Shown: piece by piece, positions 40,529 to 51,399 of the stretch
Layout of the letters: every line of letters begins with the position of its first letter
Position numbering within the stretch: the first letter of the stretch is position 1
Assembly (NCBI GenBank): GCA_000499405.2
Contig: HG738141.1
Coordinates: 1,098,642 to 1,162,641 of the forward strand
DNA length: 64,000 nt
Direction: 5' to 3'
From: Onchocerca volvulus
Taxonomy: Eukaryota > Nematoda > Chromadorea > Rhabditida > Onchocercidae
Notes under the pieces: model-generated
What the model was told of the DNA's origin: nothing
Database searches by the model: none
Seen by the model: only the letters and a program-made list of their open reading frames with translations
Position numbers and translations under genes: made by a program

Positions 40529-42309
40529 GGAGGAGCGGGGTTGGCGGGAATTGAAAATTCAGATTTAATGAACAAAAAGTTGAGGTGAGAAACCACTCAT
40601 CGTCGGATGAACGATTTATTTATGAGTGTGTGAAAGAGATGAAGGGAAGTTTGCTTTAATTTGGAAGTAACGAATCGTGAAATTGTTCGGTAACCAGCAA
40701 TTCTCGATAATTGTCATTGTTGTGATGCAATCATTCCTGGCAATTGTCATTGTTACTGTTTTTCTTTTCCTTCCTCTTCTTATTGTTTACTTTTTTTCTT
40801 TTTTTTTATTTTTTATTTTGGAAAAAAGACAATAACAATATGTTAATTGAAATTCAAAGCTATCTTTCTTGTAGTTATGATATGTTTGTTATCAATCACT
40901 GATAACATTCGAAATGAAAAATATGAAATATTATGATGATAAGACAATGGAATTTGAGATCAATGAAAGAGTTATATATCATTTCAACATGACATATATT
41001 TCTATTGTTCTTTGATAATACATTCATCAATATTTCAGTTTAAATTATAACTGTGGTAGATTTTAATTTTTCAATTTCTAGCTAAGGATTAGATTTTCTC
41101 ATGCATGAACTACAAGATATGTATGATTAACTCTGATAAGCACTTTAACTCTGGCTTTCAAAAAAAGTTGGAGTCGGAAATGAGCATGTCGAAAAAGTTT
41201 TAAATTATTTTGCTATTAATCTTCGAATAATAATCGTATTTTATTTTCTGATTGCAATTACTTATCATTCAATGATATCGAAATTTCAACAAAACAAAAC
41301 GAGCTGAAAAAAAAAAAAAAAAAAAAAAACGAATTTCTAGAATTTTCAATGATTTCAAACTCGGACATTGATCATTAATACTTGCTGATAACAACTAATG
41401 ATAGTGTTCTGAAGTGAAATAGTAATATGTATCAGGCTCAAATAATCGTAGTGACTTGATGGTAGTATATATTATCATTGCTCACTGGTAATATCAAATA
41501 TTATCACCATATCTTCCCATGACATATTATCACTATTGCTCTTATGATAAGAAATATTATCAACAATGAACGATGAAAAGTTTATTGCAAATTCTACATT
41601 GAAATAGTTTATTTCCTAAGGATTAAAAAAAAAAAAAGAAATCTTACAGATAAGACTTTAATCAATTTTGTTAATAAGAATTATTTGAAAATTTGCAGCA
41701 AAAGGATTATAACAAATTCTTTTTGACTTCAATTGTTGTAAATTAATAAACAAAAAATTTTTTTGTTTTAAAAAAAGCTGAAAAAGCTTTAGTTGCACAG
41801 AAGCAATTGATGAATTTGCTAAAAATTATTTAAACTTTCTACAAACAATTGTTATTCACAACATAAACAGCTATTAATTACTATTTTATTTTATTCGGCG
41901 AATAGCTAAGTTGAAAATTTTTGAAAATTTCCTATCAAAAAAAAAGGAGCAAAAACTTTTCTGCACATACAAACGGATCAAGAAAGTTTGCTTTATCTTT
42001 TTAAATATTTCAAATAAATTTGAGAATCTACTAGATTAAAAAGAAAAAAAAAATGTTTTAAAAGTAAAATAGCAAGGAAAGAGATTAAATGTTGCAAACA
42101 AAAAATATAAAATGTTTGGGTAAGAAAAAAGCAGAACGAAAAGAAAAATGAAAACAAAAAAGATAGAATTTCATTCGTTTTCATTTTGCTCGAAAATCTT
42201 TCGTCTCAAATAAACTTCAAAAAAAAAAAAGAAAAAATGCGAGCAAATTTAAGTTGCAACAAAAGGAAAAAAAGTTTTTTTTCCCACAAAGCAGTACCAA
42301 AAATATCAT

Positions 42310-42328
42310 TATATATATATATATATAT
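42310..42328. repeat. (TA)n microsatellite
   Basis: Alternating A and T over 19 bases in the gene-poor region. Confidence 0.9.
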
Positions 42329-44467
42329 GTGAAAATCGGAATTTCTTTAATTTTGAAAGTTTAAAAGTTTTTTATTTCTTTGCGAAAAAAAAAAAAAAGA
42401 CAATAACGATGAATAAGAAGTAGTAAAAAAAATGAAAGAACGACAGTTCGGCTCATTTTTGCACAATAAAAATTTAAATGTTCGAATTTAAACTAACAAA
42501 GATTCCATTAAATTTAAAGTCTAGAACAAAGCTGGGACAATTTCTACAAATTGGCCAAAAAAGAGAAAAAAACGATGAGAGATAATGAATGAAGAAATAG
42601 TGTTCAGATTAATATTCAGATCATTTTATATATCGATTTTTTTCAATTTAATTTTGATAAATTTCAAGGAATGAAAGTATGAAAAAAAAAAAAAAGAGTT
42701 TGGCTTCATTTTTTTCTGCCTCATAAAAAGAGCCTGAAAGATGCGATGAAATGATTATTCATAAGATGGAACAGGTGTGCATATCACACCATCCTATCAT
42801 CATTTTACTCATATTGTTTATAATAGAAAGCTTCAAGAACACGTGACAAATCACTGATATGATCGCTAAAATCTGATTCGCATTATCATTATGATAAGTT
42901 GCGAATTATCAGATTTATCTGAATTAAATGAAATAATCAATGAAGATACAATGGACTATTAACAATAATTCTTAAACAAAGATATCTATACCCATCTTAA
43001 ATATTATTTCAGAAGTGTACTGATCTGATTAATTTGATTAAATCAAGAAGGAATCAAAAATGAATCAAAAACAAATATTAATTTAGAGATGATAGAGTAG
43101 AGTAATTAACTGGTTTAAATTAAGGAATTGATGAAATTTGCATTTCAAAACAAGAAAAATTACGGTCGAATGAAGAATACTTGTTTGAAATTCGGGATAT
43201 GACGATGAGAAGAAAGCGGTTTTGAGAGATAATCAAATTTTACGATTTAAATAATCTCCTCGAACCATTGCTTTGTTATTTATCTCTCGGCAAATTTTAG
43301 GTTACTATTGGGAGGGATCAAATTTTAACTTGATAATGGATTTAAATTTATAATGTATGAATAAAAGCTGAGATATACCTATCCATTAATTTTTCTTTTT
43401 TTTTTTTTGCATAATTATTGATTAGAAAAGATGTCAATCATTTGTCACAACATGTTAAGTAATTACTTATTTTTGCAATTAATGGTATGTTTGTGGTAGG
43501 ATAACTCCCATTTCGGTTATTTTCATCCATTTGACTTGTTTACAATTGCTAAATTAACTCAAAATGTCAAAAAAAATAAATAAAAATTGATCTGATTGAA
43601 ATGTATTCCAAAAAAAAAGTAAATAAATAAATCAATAAAAATTTTTGTCTGATTTACCTGTTCTATAATATATGAATCTGAGAGAATTTTTATGAAAAAT
43701 ATTTAACTTTTTAATAATTAAATTAAATTGTATACTAATGAGAATGTCAATGTTAATTATTACTTTATTAATTATTTGCTTGATGAGATATCTATTGAAA
43801 ATTAGAGATCTAATTTAGTGAATATTTCAATTCGATAAAAAAAACTAATCAGTAAGTAAACAAGGTCAAAAAAAAGTGATAGCATTTGTCGGATGTAATT
43901 TTAAATGACTATTATTTGCTTTACCGTTAAATTTTATATTATTTTTGTTAATTAGCAAATTAAACTGCTAATTAATTTCAGTTGGAATAACATTAAATAT
44001 AATAAAATAGCACTGATTGTAATAGTAGTAACAAATGTTTGCTCGAACGGATAAACAAATGAAAAATGGAAAGATCGCTTCAACAATTTCGCAAAATTGA
44101 ATAATTTTCAGCAAAGATTTAAATCTGTAAATTGATGATGGATTAAATTTTAATTTGTCAACATTTGCCACTACGAGATTTGAAAGGTAATGATTAATGG
44201 CACTTCATATTTCCTGAAACTTTTGGAAAATAAGACGAATGTACTTTACAATTTCTTATTCTAATGGATAAACAAATCATAATTTTTATTTTTGAACTTG
44301 TGGAAAAATTATCCCCTAAAAAGTAAATATTTAAGTTTAATAAATCAAATTTTAGAAATGTCTTTTAGGCCATAATATGATAATTATTCATATTATCAGT
44401 ATTAAAATCGGAAATAAACATCAACTAATACTAGTTTTAAATGTTTGGCATCATCATTATCATCGTG

Positions 44468-44505
<38 letters not shown>

Positions 44506-44508
44506 TAT
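44468..44508. repeat. (ATC)n microsatellite
   Basis: About 13 ATC units. Translated in one frame this gives poly-His and on the other strand poly-Asp, which explains two spurious open frames. Confidence 0.95.
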
Positions 44509-45952
44509 TACCATCATTGCCATTATAATTATCTGTCCAATAATAAGCATATAATCCAATATATTGTTCATCAAATTGACAAATAATTATCGAATTTTGA
44601 AGATTAAAATTCACTCTTCCGTTTTACACTTTCTCCATGAAAAGACAGAATTTAAATTAAAATTTTAAATCATTCTAAAATGCCCAATATAATTACTCTA
44701 AATGTCATATTTTGCTAATATTTTAATAATATTAACATGATTTACATCAGTTTCATTTCTTATTGGTTGCCCTTAATTGATATTACATAATCAAATTTTT
44801 ACCCAATCATTGATGAAAATTATTTAACTTATTTTATTCAAAATATTATTGTTTAAAATCTATCGCCAAGAATTGATTTAATCATTTTTATCAAATTTAT
44901 TCGCTACATTACATCCATTTCATGATAATTGGTGCAGATGCAAACTGAAAAAACCATTTACAATGTTCCGTAATTTTTATCAAATAACTCATAGATTTAT
45001 TTAAAAAAGATATTTTTGAAAAAGATTAAAATCTAAAAAGCATTTAACATTTCATAAACAATAGTTAAAATGATAAAATTTATCGATCAAATAAAATTAT
45101 TCACATAGATGATTGTTCTCATGATAAAGAATTGAAATTTTATAATTATTTGTTGAATAAATTGGTTAAAATTTAAAAAAAAAATCGCTTGCTGTTAAGA
45201 TGCTAATTTGAAGTGATAAGAAACTTAAATTTATGTTAATTTTTCCCAAATTAAAAAGTCGCTATTCAAATTAGTATCAAAATATATGGAAAATTGGGCG
45301 AAAAATAATTTTGGAAATAAAAAAAATGAATTTTTGTTTATTTTTATCCATAATGTTTTTTGTCTTCTTTTCTTTTTTTTTTTTTAGTTTTGAAAAATGT
45401 AAAATGTAAAAATAGTAGAGCAGATGTTTGAATAGTCATCGACATCGCTTGGAGAGATTTTTCTTTTTTTTTTTGAACATTTCAAAAATTCAAATATTAA
45501 AAGCCATTTTGAATAAATGATGGCACTGATGGCACAGACGGATTAGCCAATAATGTGATAATGAGAAGTTGACATTCATTATTCTTTTTTTCTTTCTTTT
45601 TTTTTTTTTTTTAAATTTATGGATTATTCTGAATTTTTTGGACGAAACTGAAATTAATCCTTTTATGCATGAACAATTTTATAAAATGAATTTTTCAAAT
45701 TTCGTTTAATTTTCGATGTTTTTTCACTGATAATGCCATGATGATACACTATACATGTGATTATGTTATCACCTGATAACTTTGAATTAAATTATTCCCA
45801 CTAATCAATAATTATTCTTTCTCATTCAATTAATAGGAAAAAAAAAATGAATTTTCCCTATTTCATTTGTTTTTATTGACTGAAATGAAATTTGAAAATT
45901 TGCATTAGATAAATTTTTAAAAAAGAAAAGAATTGGATGAATTTTGAAAAGA

Positions 45953-45980
45953 CAAAAGTGATCAATATTGATCACTTTTG
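45953..45980. repeat. Perfect 28-bp palindrome
   Basis: The sequence equals its own reverse complement, centred on AATATT, with two TGATCA hexamers inside it. Confidence 0.95.
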
Positions 45981-47600
45981 CCTTTTTCATCCTTTTCATC
46001 TGATCATCGCAATATTTCGCCATTTCGTCGAATTAAATGCAATATTTCAAAAAGTATGATTGTGATTGAATTACATGGAAAAATTAAGATAACAACTGAG
46101 GAAGTATGAAAATGGCATCGAATGGATCAAATCGATTGTTTAATATTTGATGATTGTCAGCTTGAATCGATGGTTCATCAACTTTTTACTAAATTAAATC
46201 ATTCATTGAATAATAGCAAAAAGGAAAATTGAGTTAATTATTTTGATAATAATTATAAACATAGGTAAATTATATTAAAGAATATATACAAACATTTAAT
46301 TCATTGTAACATTTCTTTTAAAATACATTTGAAAAAAAAAATTAAAATTAAATTGTTGCATTTGAATTTAAATTAATCAATAATATCTTATTCGAATAGA
46401 AGAAAACATGTAATTAAAAACTAGATAAAAACATTTAATCGAAAAAGAAAATATTCAACTTTCTTATCAATTTCTTTTCTTTCCTATCAATTTTCTTTCT
46501 CTTTTGCTATTGTCTTTCTTTTTCTCTTTTTTTTTCACTTTTTGCAAAATACTTTTGTCTAGAGTAATTTCAGAAACAAAAAAAGTTAAACTTTGATTAT
46601 CTGTCAGAAAACTTTAAGTTTTCATTAATTATAGAAATTGATAATAGAAAGAATGATAAGTACAAAATTATTTGCTAAAATTTGCATATTCTAAGTAAAA
46701 ATTATACAATGAATAATAGCGTGTCGGTATTTACGATAACAAAGGTAAATATAGCCTTTTTTTTTTTGAAAAGATTCAAATCTCTCACATATACATACAT
46801 ATCATAGGTTTAACTTAATCTTTCTTGTTTGATTACTGTAGCTAATTAGCCATAATGGCCAATGGGACATTTGTGATGTCCAATAATTACAATTAATTAG
46901 AAGGAATATACATTATAATTATTTATCGTTCTTTGATTTTATTAGAAAATCAAAGCCTTTTATAAAGGCATTTGATACATTCTCTTTTTATGACATTTTC
47001 ATTTAGCACTACTCAGATTTCAACAAAATTAAATGAAAAAAACAAGAAAATAAAAAGGTTCAATGCATAATGCGGCTAAAGCGAATTTGATAATTCTAAT
47101 TAACAATGAAGATTTGATAATTCTAATTAACTGAGAGAATTTGATGATTCTAATTAATATTTTATAAATTTTTTTAAATGATCAACGATTACCTCAGTTA
47201 ATATGCATTTTCCCGAAATATTTCAAAATGATGATGCTCCAGTGATAATAATTATGTATATTAATTATTTGAATATAAAGTATAAATTTCCTTTTTTTTT
47301 TTTCATTTTTTATTTTACAAAATTTGTTTTTTTTTTCTTTTTTTATTTCTTTCTTTTCTTCATTGTATTGCAAAAATAAACTTCTTTATCAAATATAACT
47401 CAACGAAAATGCTACAAATAACAATAGATATCATATTATCAGTAACAATGTCAATTTAAAATTTAAAATTTTAATAATCAGATTTATCTATTCCGATTGA
47501 AAGGATTAAAAATTAATAAACAATAGAACAAAAGATTTGATGCTGAAGAGAGAGAGATGAAATGCAATAATTATTAGTTTATTAGCATAGATGGGATATT

Positions 47601-47801
47601 TTAGGAGAATATCAAAGGATAAAAGCGGTCGAGATAGGAATTAAAGATCGGATTAACCGACATCTGGCGAAACGGTCGTTGTTGTAATGTGTTACCACAA
47701 CAATGACAATAATAAAGACATTTCCAATATCGTATACCGTAACAGGGATTATGGTAATGGAAATGAATATCGTACCATCCATGACAGTATCTAATTGGCA
47801 T
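47601..47801 (-). CDS. Cys/Trp/Tyr/His-rich small protein or last exon, family unknown
   Basis: A 66-codon frame runs from ATG at 47801 to TAA at 47601. An acceptor-like CCAATTAG ends just inside it, so the true exon may start at 47790. Residues such as YCHGWYDIHF, NPCYGIRYWKC and YYCHCCGN are dense in Cys, Trp, Tyr and Gly, unlike the Lys/Asn/Phe translations produced by AT-rich noncoding DNA, and the arginine codons are mostly CGN. This argues for real coding sequence, probably an extracellular disulphide-rich domain or the end of a longer protein. No signal peptide or upstream partner exon could be joined with confidence, and I do not recognise the family. Confidence 0.45.
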   Translation of the reverse strand: MPIRYCHGWYDIHFHYHNPCYGIRYWKCLYYCHCCGNTLQQRPFRQMSVNPIFNSYLDRFYPLIFS

Positions 47802-48290
47802 ATATCTTCAACAGAAAGATGGATTACGGTATTGTAAGAAATTTCACATTGATCATATGACTTATATCATCAAAATTGAAATATTGATATACAATATATA
47901 CTTTTTACTCTCATTGATTTATCAAATCTCGAGATTTCTCGAAACTAATCAATTGATGCAAGAACTTCCAGGCTACTTCTTTGCTATTTTATTACGTATC
48001 AAAATGTTCATTTCTAATTCGCTATTAAATTATCTCAAAAGTTAACTTTTAAAATTCCTTAATTTCTTCCCCAGGATATCATTTCGATATTAAAATGATG
48101 TTATTCTAATGATAATTTTATGAATTTTTTGTAATACAATGAAGTTTTAAATTTAGCGGAAATGAATGATTAAAATTACTCAGCGAAGAAATTTGAATTT
48201 TTTTTTTCTGTTTTTTTTTTGAAAAGTTTATTAACAACCAAAAAAATACGAATGAAATTACCTAGAAATTGTGAGATTATTTCACATTGC

Positions 48291-48830
48291 TCATTCCATT
48301 AATTTCTTTTCTTTCTTTTTTTTTTCTCGAAAAAGCCATAAACCACCCGCTAAGAAGATAAAGCCATAATACCACATGTTATGCTACATATCGATCTACC
48401 CGTACATTATGACTGAGAGTTGAGAAATTGGTTAAATTACCCGAAAGTTCCTTCCCTTTCCCATTCTCTATAATTCTGTGCCTTACCATCTAAAAAACAT
48501 TGAAAGAAATGGATATATCGATAAAAATTAAAAATTGATTTTGCCTAAAATTTAAATGAATGAATCGATCGATGAATCGGCAAAATTCATACCGAAAAGT
48601 TCGCTTCATCAATTGGAACTTCTTTGTGCTTTATGATAAAGACAATGGGGCAAAGGATGAGTAAAACAATTTTGCCGTTATTAAAGATAACAGAAAAATT
48701 GAATGATTCGAGAAAAGTTCTAGGATCAATAGATATTTGATATTTTAGAGATAAAAATATGGCACTAAAATATTTTAAACTCAACTTCTTACCAGTCAAA
48801 TCTTGTCACATTATCGCAAGCATGCGAGTG
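48291..48830 (-). other. Possible exons of an unidentified small membrane protein
   Basis: Several coding-like pieces lie on the minus strand: 48588 and upward (hydrophobic stretch then KHKEVPIDEANFS, ending at a gtatga donor); 48441-48489 (acceptor ttttttag, residues GKAQNYREWEREGTFG, donor gtaatt); and 48291-48377 (MWYYGFIFLAGGLWLF followed by a Lys-rich tail and stop). The first can join the last in phase through an acceptor at ATATGTAG, making a two-helix membrane protein, but the middle piece does not fit that frame. The model is unresolved. Confidence 0.25.
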
Positions 48831-49109
48831 ATAAAAGTTGTCTTTCCTTATTTAACAAGAATTTCAATAGCTTCGAAAAATTATTCGTAAGAATATTATT
48901 CGAAATATTTGCAATTACATGAAGATTTGTCCAAGATAAACACCATCTCGAAACTCTTACTGGTAGCAAATCCTTTGCACAAGATCGATTACTTTATTTT
49001 GTTTGAACATTCGCCATCTATTGATGAATTAAATTGGAAACATTACCTAAAAGTCTACTTCCGTAAAAATATATAGAGGATTTTATAAAGATATATAAAC
49101 AATTTATTA

Positions 49110-49260
49110 TAAAGGCTTGAAGATTTAACAGAGTATTTTATTTTGTTGAACCAAATCAAAATCATGACTTTGAAACGGGCCAAATCATTGGCACTACGAA
49201 TGATAACGCTTAAGATATACTATTACTCGTGTCTAATTTTTTGATAGTATATTGGTATAA
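49110..49260 (-). pseudogene. Decayed ground-like domain exon
   Basis: This segment aligns with the last exon and early 3' UTR of the ground-like gene at 53806. Shared blocks include ATCATT(T/C)GT...GATTTGGCC and a 39-base stretch about 75 percent identical by eye (CAAAG(C/T)CA..GA(C/T)TTTTG). Relative to the intact exon there is a 4-base deletion after GATTTGGCC, two conserved Cys codons are changed (TGT to CGT, TGC to GAT), and a premature TAA follows the last Cys. No upstream exons of this copy were found. It is a non-functional remnant of a third family member. Confidence 0.7.
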
Positions 49261-49376
49261 GAATCTGTCATTTCAATTCTCTTTCAATAATATGCACATG
49301 TAACTATATTGTATGAATAATTTGTAATAATGCAACTTATACTGATAAAGAATATAATTTATTCAATAAAATATAT

Positions 49377-49522
49377 GATAAATGATTTGATAATACAGTA
49401 ACAAGAAAAGGGAGCATTAAAATGAAATACTTCGAAAAATAACTGATAAATTATTTGATAATGCAGTAACGAGAAAAGGGAGCAAGAAAATGAAATATTT
49501 CGAAAAATAACTGATAAATGAT
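49377..49522. repeat. 68-bp tandem duplication
   Basis: Units start at 49377 and 49445 with a partial third at 49513; the two full copies differ at a handful of positions. The array lies between the ground-like remnant and the heat-shock gene. Confidence 0.9.
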
Positions 49523-49870
49523 GCTTTTTTAATGAAATAAAATAAAACCATTAAAAGAGGAAGTGTTCGATAAAAACAACTTGATAGAAAATCTAATCAC
49601 ATGGATTTATAAATTCCAAGAATGTAATGGTGGAAATCAGTGGAATCCACGCTGATTTAAATTTGATTCTTCGTCGAAAGAACTGGTAAAACCATAAATA
49701 CAAGGGATGAATAATAACCAAGCGATTAGGAAAAAGTGATCAAAAGGCGGGAAATAATTGCATCTTCATATTTCAGTAATGAAATATTTTTCCTCTTTAA
49801 AATGAACAAAAAAAGAAAAAAAAAGCGTATAAAATAAAGAATGAAATATATACAGAATTTCTACTTCTTT

Positions 49871-50662
49871 TTACTTTGCATCATTTATTGCCGATTTCTG
49901 ATTTGCTTCCGGTTCTTTTGGAGATGCTCGAATTGGAATGTTTCGTGATGCAGTCGTGCCAATAGCTGTTTTGTTTGCGCTAATTGTCAACACTCCTTTA
50001 TCGGACAAATGTGATTCGATCGTGTCAGGCTGCACTTCTTCTGGCAAGACATATTTTCGAATGAAGTGACGTTCAATACTACCATGTCCTGCCGGATCGG
50101 TACGCTCTTCATGGTGACCTTCAATAACTAGTTCACGATCTCGAACCGACACCGAAAGTTCCTTCGGATGGAAATGAGAAACATCAGCTCGAACTGCAAA
50201 CTTGTCTTTCTCATTTATTACCTGAAATGTATTGTACTTAATTCGAAACGTTCTGAAGGAAATTCCAAGATCTACCTTATATATATATGTTATATATATA
50301 ATTAAATTAATGACCTCATTGCAAAAAAAAAAAGGAAAAAAACGACAAAAAGAATGTTTAAGAATGTTTGTGCGAAAACAATTCATTTTATATCAGTATT
50401 TATATCAATGATTCAGTCATATGATGTAAAAATTTGACTGTATCCATTGTAAATGTCAAATGAAAAGTTCATAATTTACCTCGCCGAGAGAATTTCCGAT
50501 ATTACATTCATTCAGTTCCGGTTGATGAAGCCAATATGGTGCAACAGAATGGAGCGGTCGAGATGATCTGTCATCGAATGTACTGTCAAGAAGGTTCACT
50601 ATGAAACGTTCCATCGGTGAAGTGTAGAAATAATCGCGAGGATTGTAGCGGAAAAGAGACAT
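49871..50662 (-). CDS. Small heat-shock protein (alpha-crystallin domain, HSP16/HSP20 class)
   Basis: Two exons, 50480-50662 and 49871-50221, join in phase 0 to give 177 aa. Residues 1-61 form the variable N-terminal arm (MSLFRYNPRDYFYTSPMERF). The alpha-crystallin domain spans about 65-148, with FAVRADVSHFHPKELSV, the loop ELVIEGHHEER and KGVLTISANK. An I-x-I motif (IPI, 156-158) for oligomer docking lies in the tail. Such proteins are ATP-independent holdases that bind unfolding proteins. The intron sits just before the domain, as in C. elegans hsp-16 genes. The frame stays open upstream of the ATG to the acceptor at 50695-50696, but no coding exon was found there, so the ATG before SLFRYN is preferred. 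A TATA box and heat-shock elements lie 0.6-0.75 kb upstream of the ATG. Confidence 0.92.
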
Positions 50663-50693
50663 CGTTGAATTTACTGATTTATCGTCCGATTCT

Positions 50694-50706
50694 TCTGAAA
50701 TAAACA
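50694..50706 (-). promoter_or_regulatory. Splice acceptor before the heat-shock start codon
   Basis: TTTATTTCAG on the minus strand ends at 50695, 32 bases before the ATG. It could end a 5'-UTR intron starting downstream of the TATA box near 51271, or accept a spliced leader. Confidence 0.55.
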
Positions 50707-51270
50707 ATATTCGAAGAAATTATGCACAAAATTTGAAAATTTTCCGAAACTCGAAGTTGATTAGCGCAACATCGTCTCATACCACAATCGATCAATACAA
50801 ATGATAAGAATTGATTAATATAAATGAAAGGAATGGGATATTTTAAATCAAAAATGATGACCAAGGAAACGATGGCAGAATAAGCTTGCTGGAAGCTTAG
50901 TAAAAAAGTAAAGTGGGGAAGAAAATGCAATAAATGATGGAATAAATTTATCAATCTTTCGTCCAAAACCAAATTGGCCTCTACAAGGTGAATACAATCT
51001 TATCATCTTGCGAATTACTATCGAAAAAACTTCAATGGAAACTAATCTGGCTCATTCTAGCAATTGGAATATTTTACTGATAAGAAATAATCAAATCATT
51101 CAAAGAACAGTAATGAACAGACGGACAGGGAAGTGTAGAGGGAACAACCGGATCACTTCTCCCCTACCGGATCCGGTTAAGAGTAACAGTTACGGGAAAT
51201 ATCGGACGACTCCTCGACTGGATCCGATCGATTGTTACTGCACTGACCAAACCGTCCACCATACCTCCGT

Positions 51271-51277
51271 TTATATA
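51271..51277 (-). promoter_or_regulatory. TATA box of the heat-shock gene
   Basis: TATATAA on the minus strand, about 100 bases downstream of the distal heat-shock element. This predicts a transcription start near 51245, which implies an untranslated first exon and an intron before the coding exon. Confidence 0.6.
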
Positions 51278-51293
51278 GCTTTCCGACGAAAAT

Positions 51294-51306
51294 TTCCAGC
51301 ACTTTC
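51294..51306. promoter_or_regulatory. Proximal degenerate heat-shock element
   Basis: TTC blocks at 51294-51296 and 51304-51306 are 10 bases apart with GCA where GAA is expected. The spacing matches the distal element. Confidence 0.4.
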
Positions 51307-51376
51307 TAGCAGCAACGAACATGTCTGCTACATATCGATTAATCTGTTGTCTGTTGTTCTGTGCAGAAGAGATGTG

Positions 51377-51399
51377 TTCTAGAACCTTCTAGCACGTTC
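51377..51399. promoter_or_regulatory. Heat-shock element (HSF-1 site)
   Basis: Alternating inverted pentamers: TTC 51377-51379, GAA 51382-51384, TTC 51387-51389, a GCA in the next GAA slot (51392-51394), and TTC 51397-51399, each separated by two bases. The first part contains TTCTAGAA, the form common in C. elegans heat-shock promoters. It lies 100 bases upstream of the TATA box. Confidence 0.8.

Larger units (their letters stand above)
31690..47590. other. 16-kb gene-poor region upstream of TRIM9
   Basis: No complete gene is recognised. The stretch contains simple repeats, palindromes, minisatellites and a few coding-like islands listed separately. It lies upstream of the minus-strand TRIM9-like gene and may hold its promoter and any untranslated first exon; acceptor-like sequence (ttatcag) occurs about 60 bases before the TRIM9 start. 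Confidence 0.55.

Noticed and set aside
44377..44614. Poly-His and poly-Asp open frames
   Set aside because: Both are translations of the ATC microsatellite with no supporting splice sites or flanking coding signal.
51008..51382. 124-codon plus-strand frame upstream of the heat-shock gene
   Set aside because: It has no ATG at its called start, overlaps the TATA box and ends within the heat-shock element, and shows no recognisable domain; promoter and 5' UTR explain it better.
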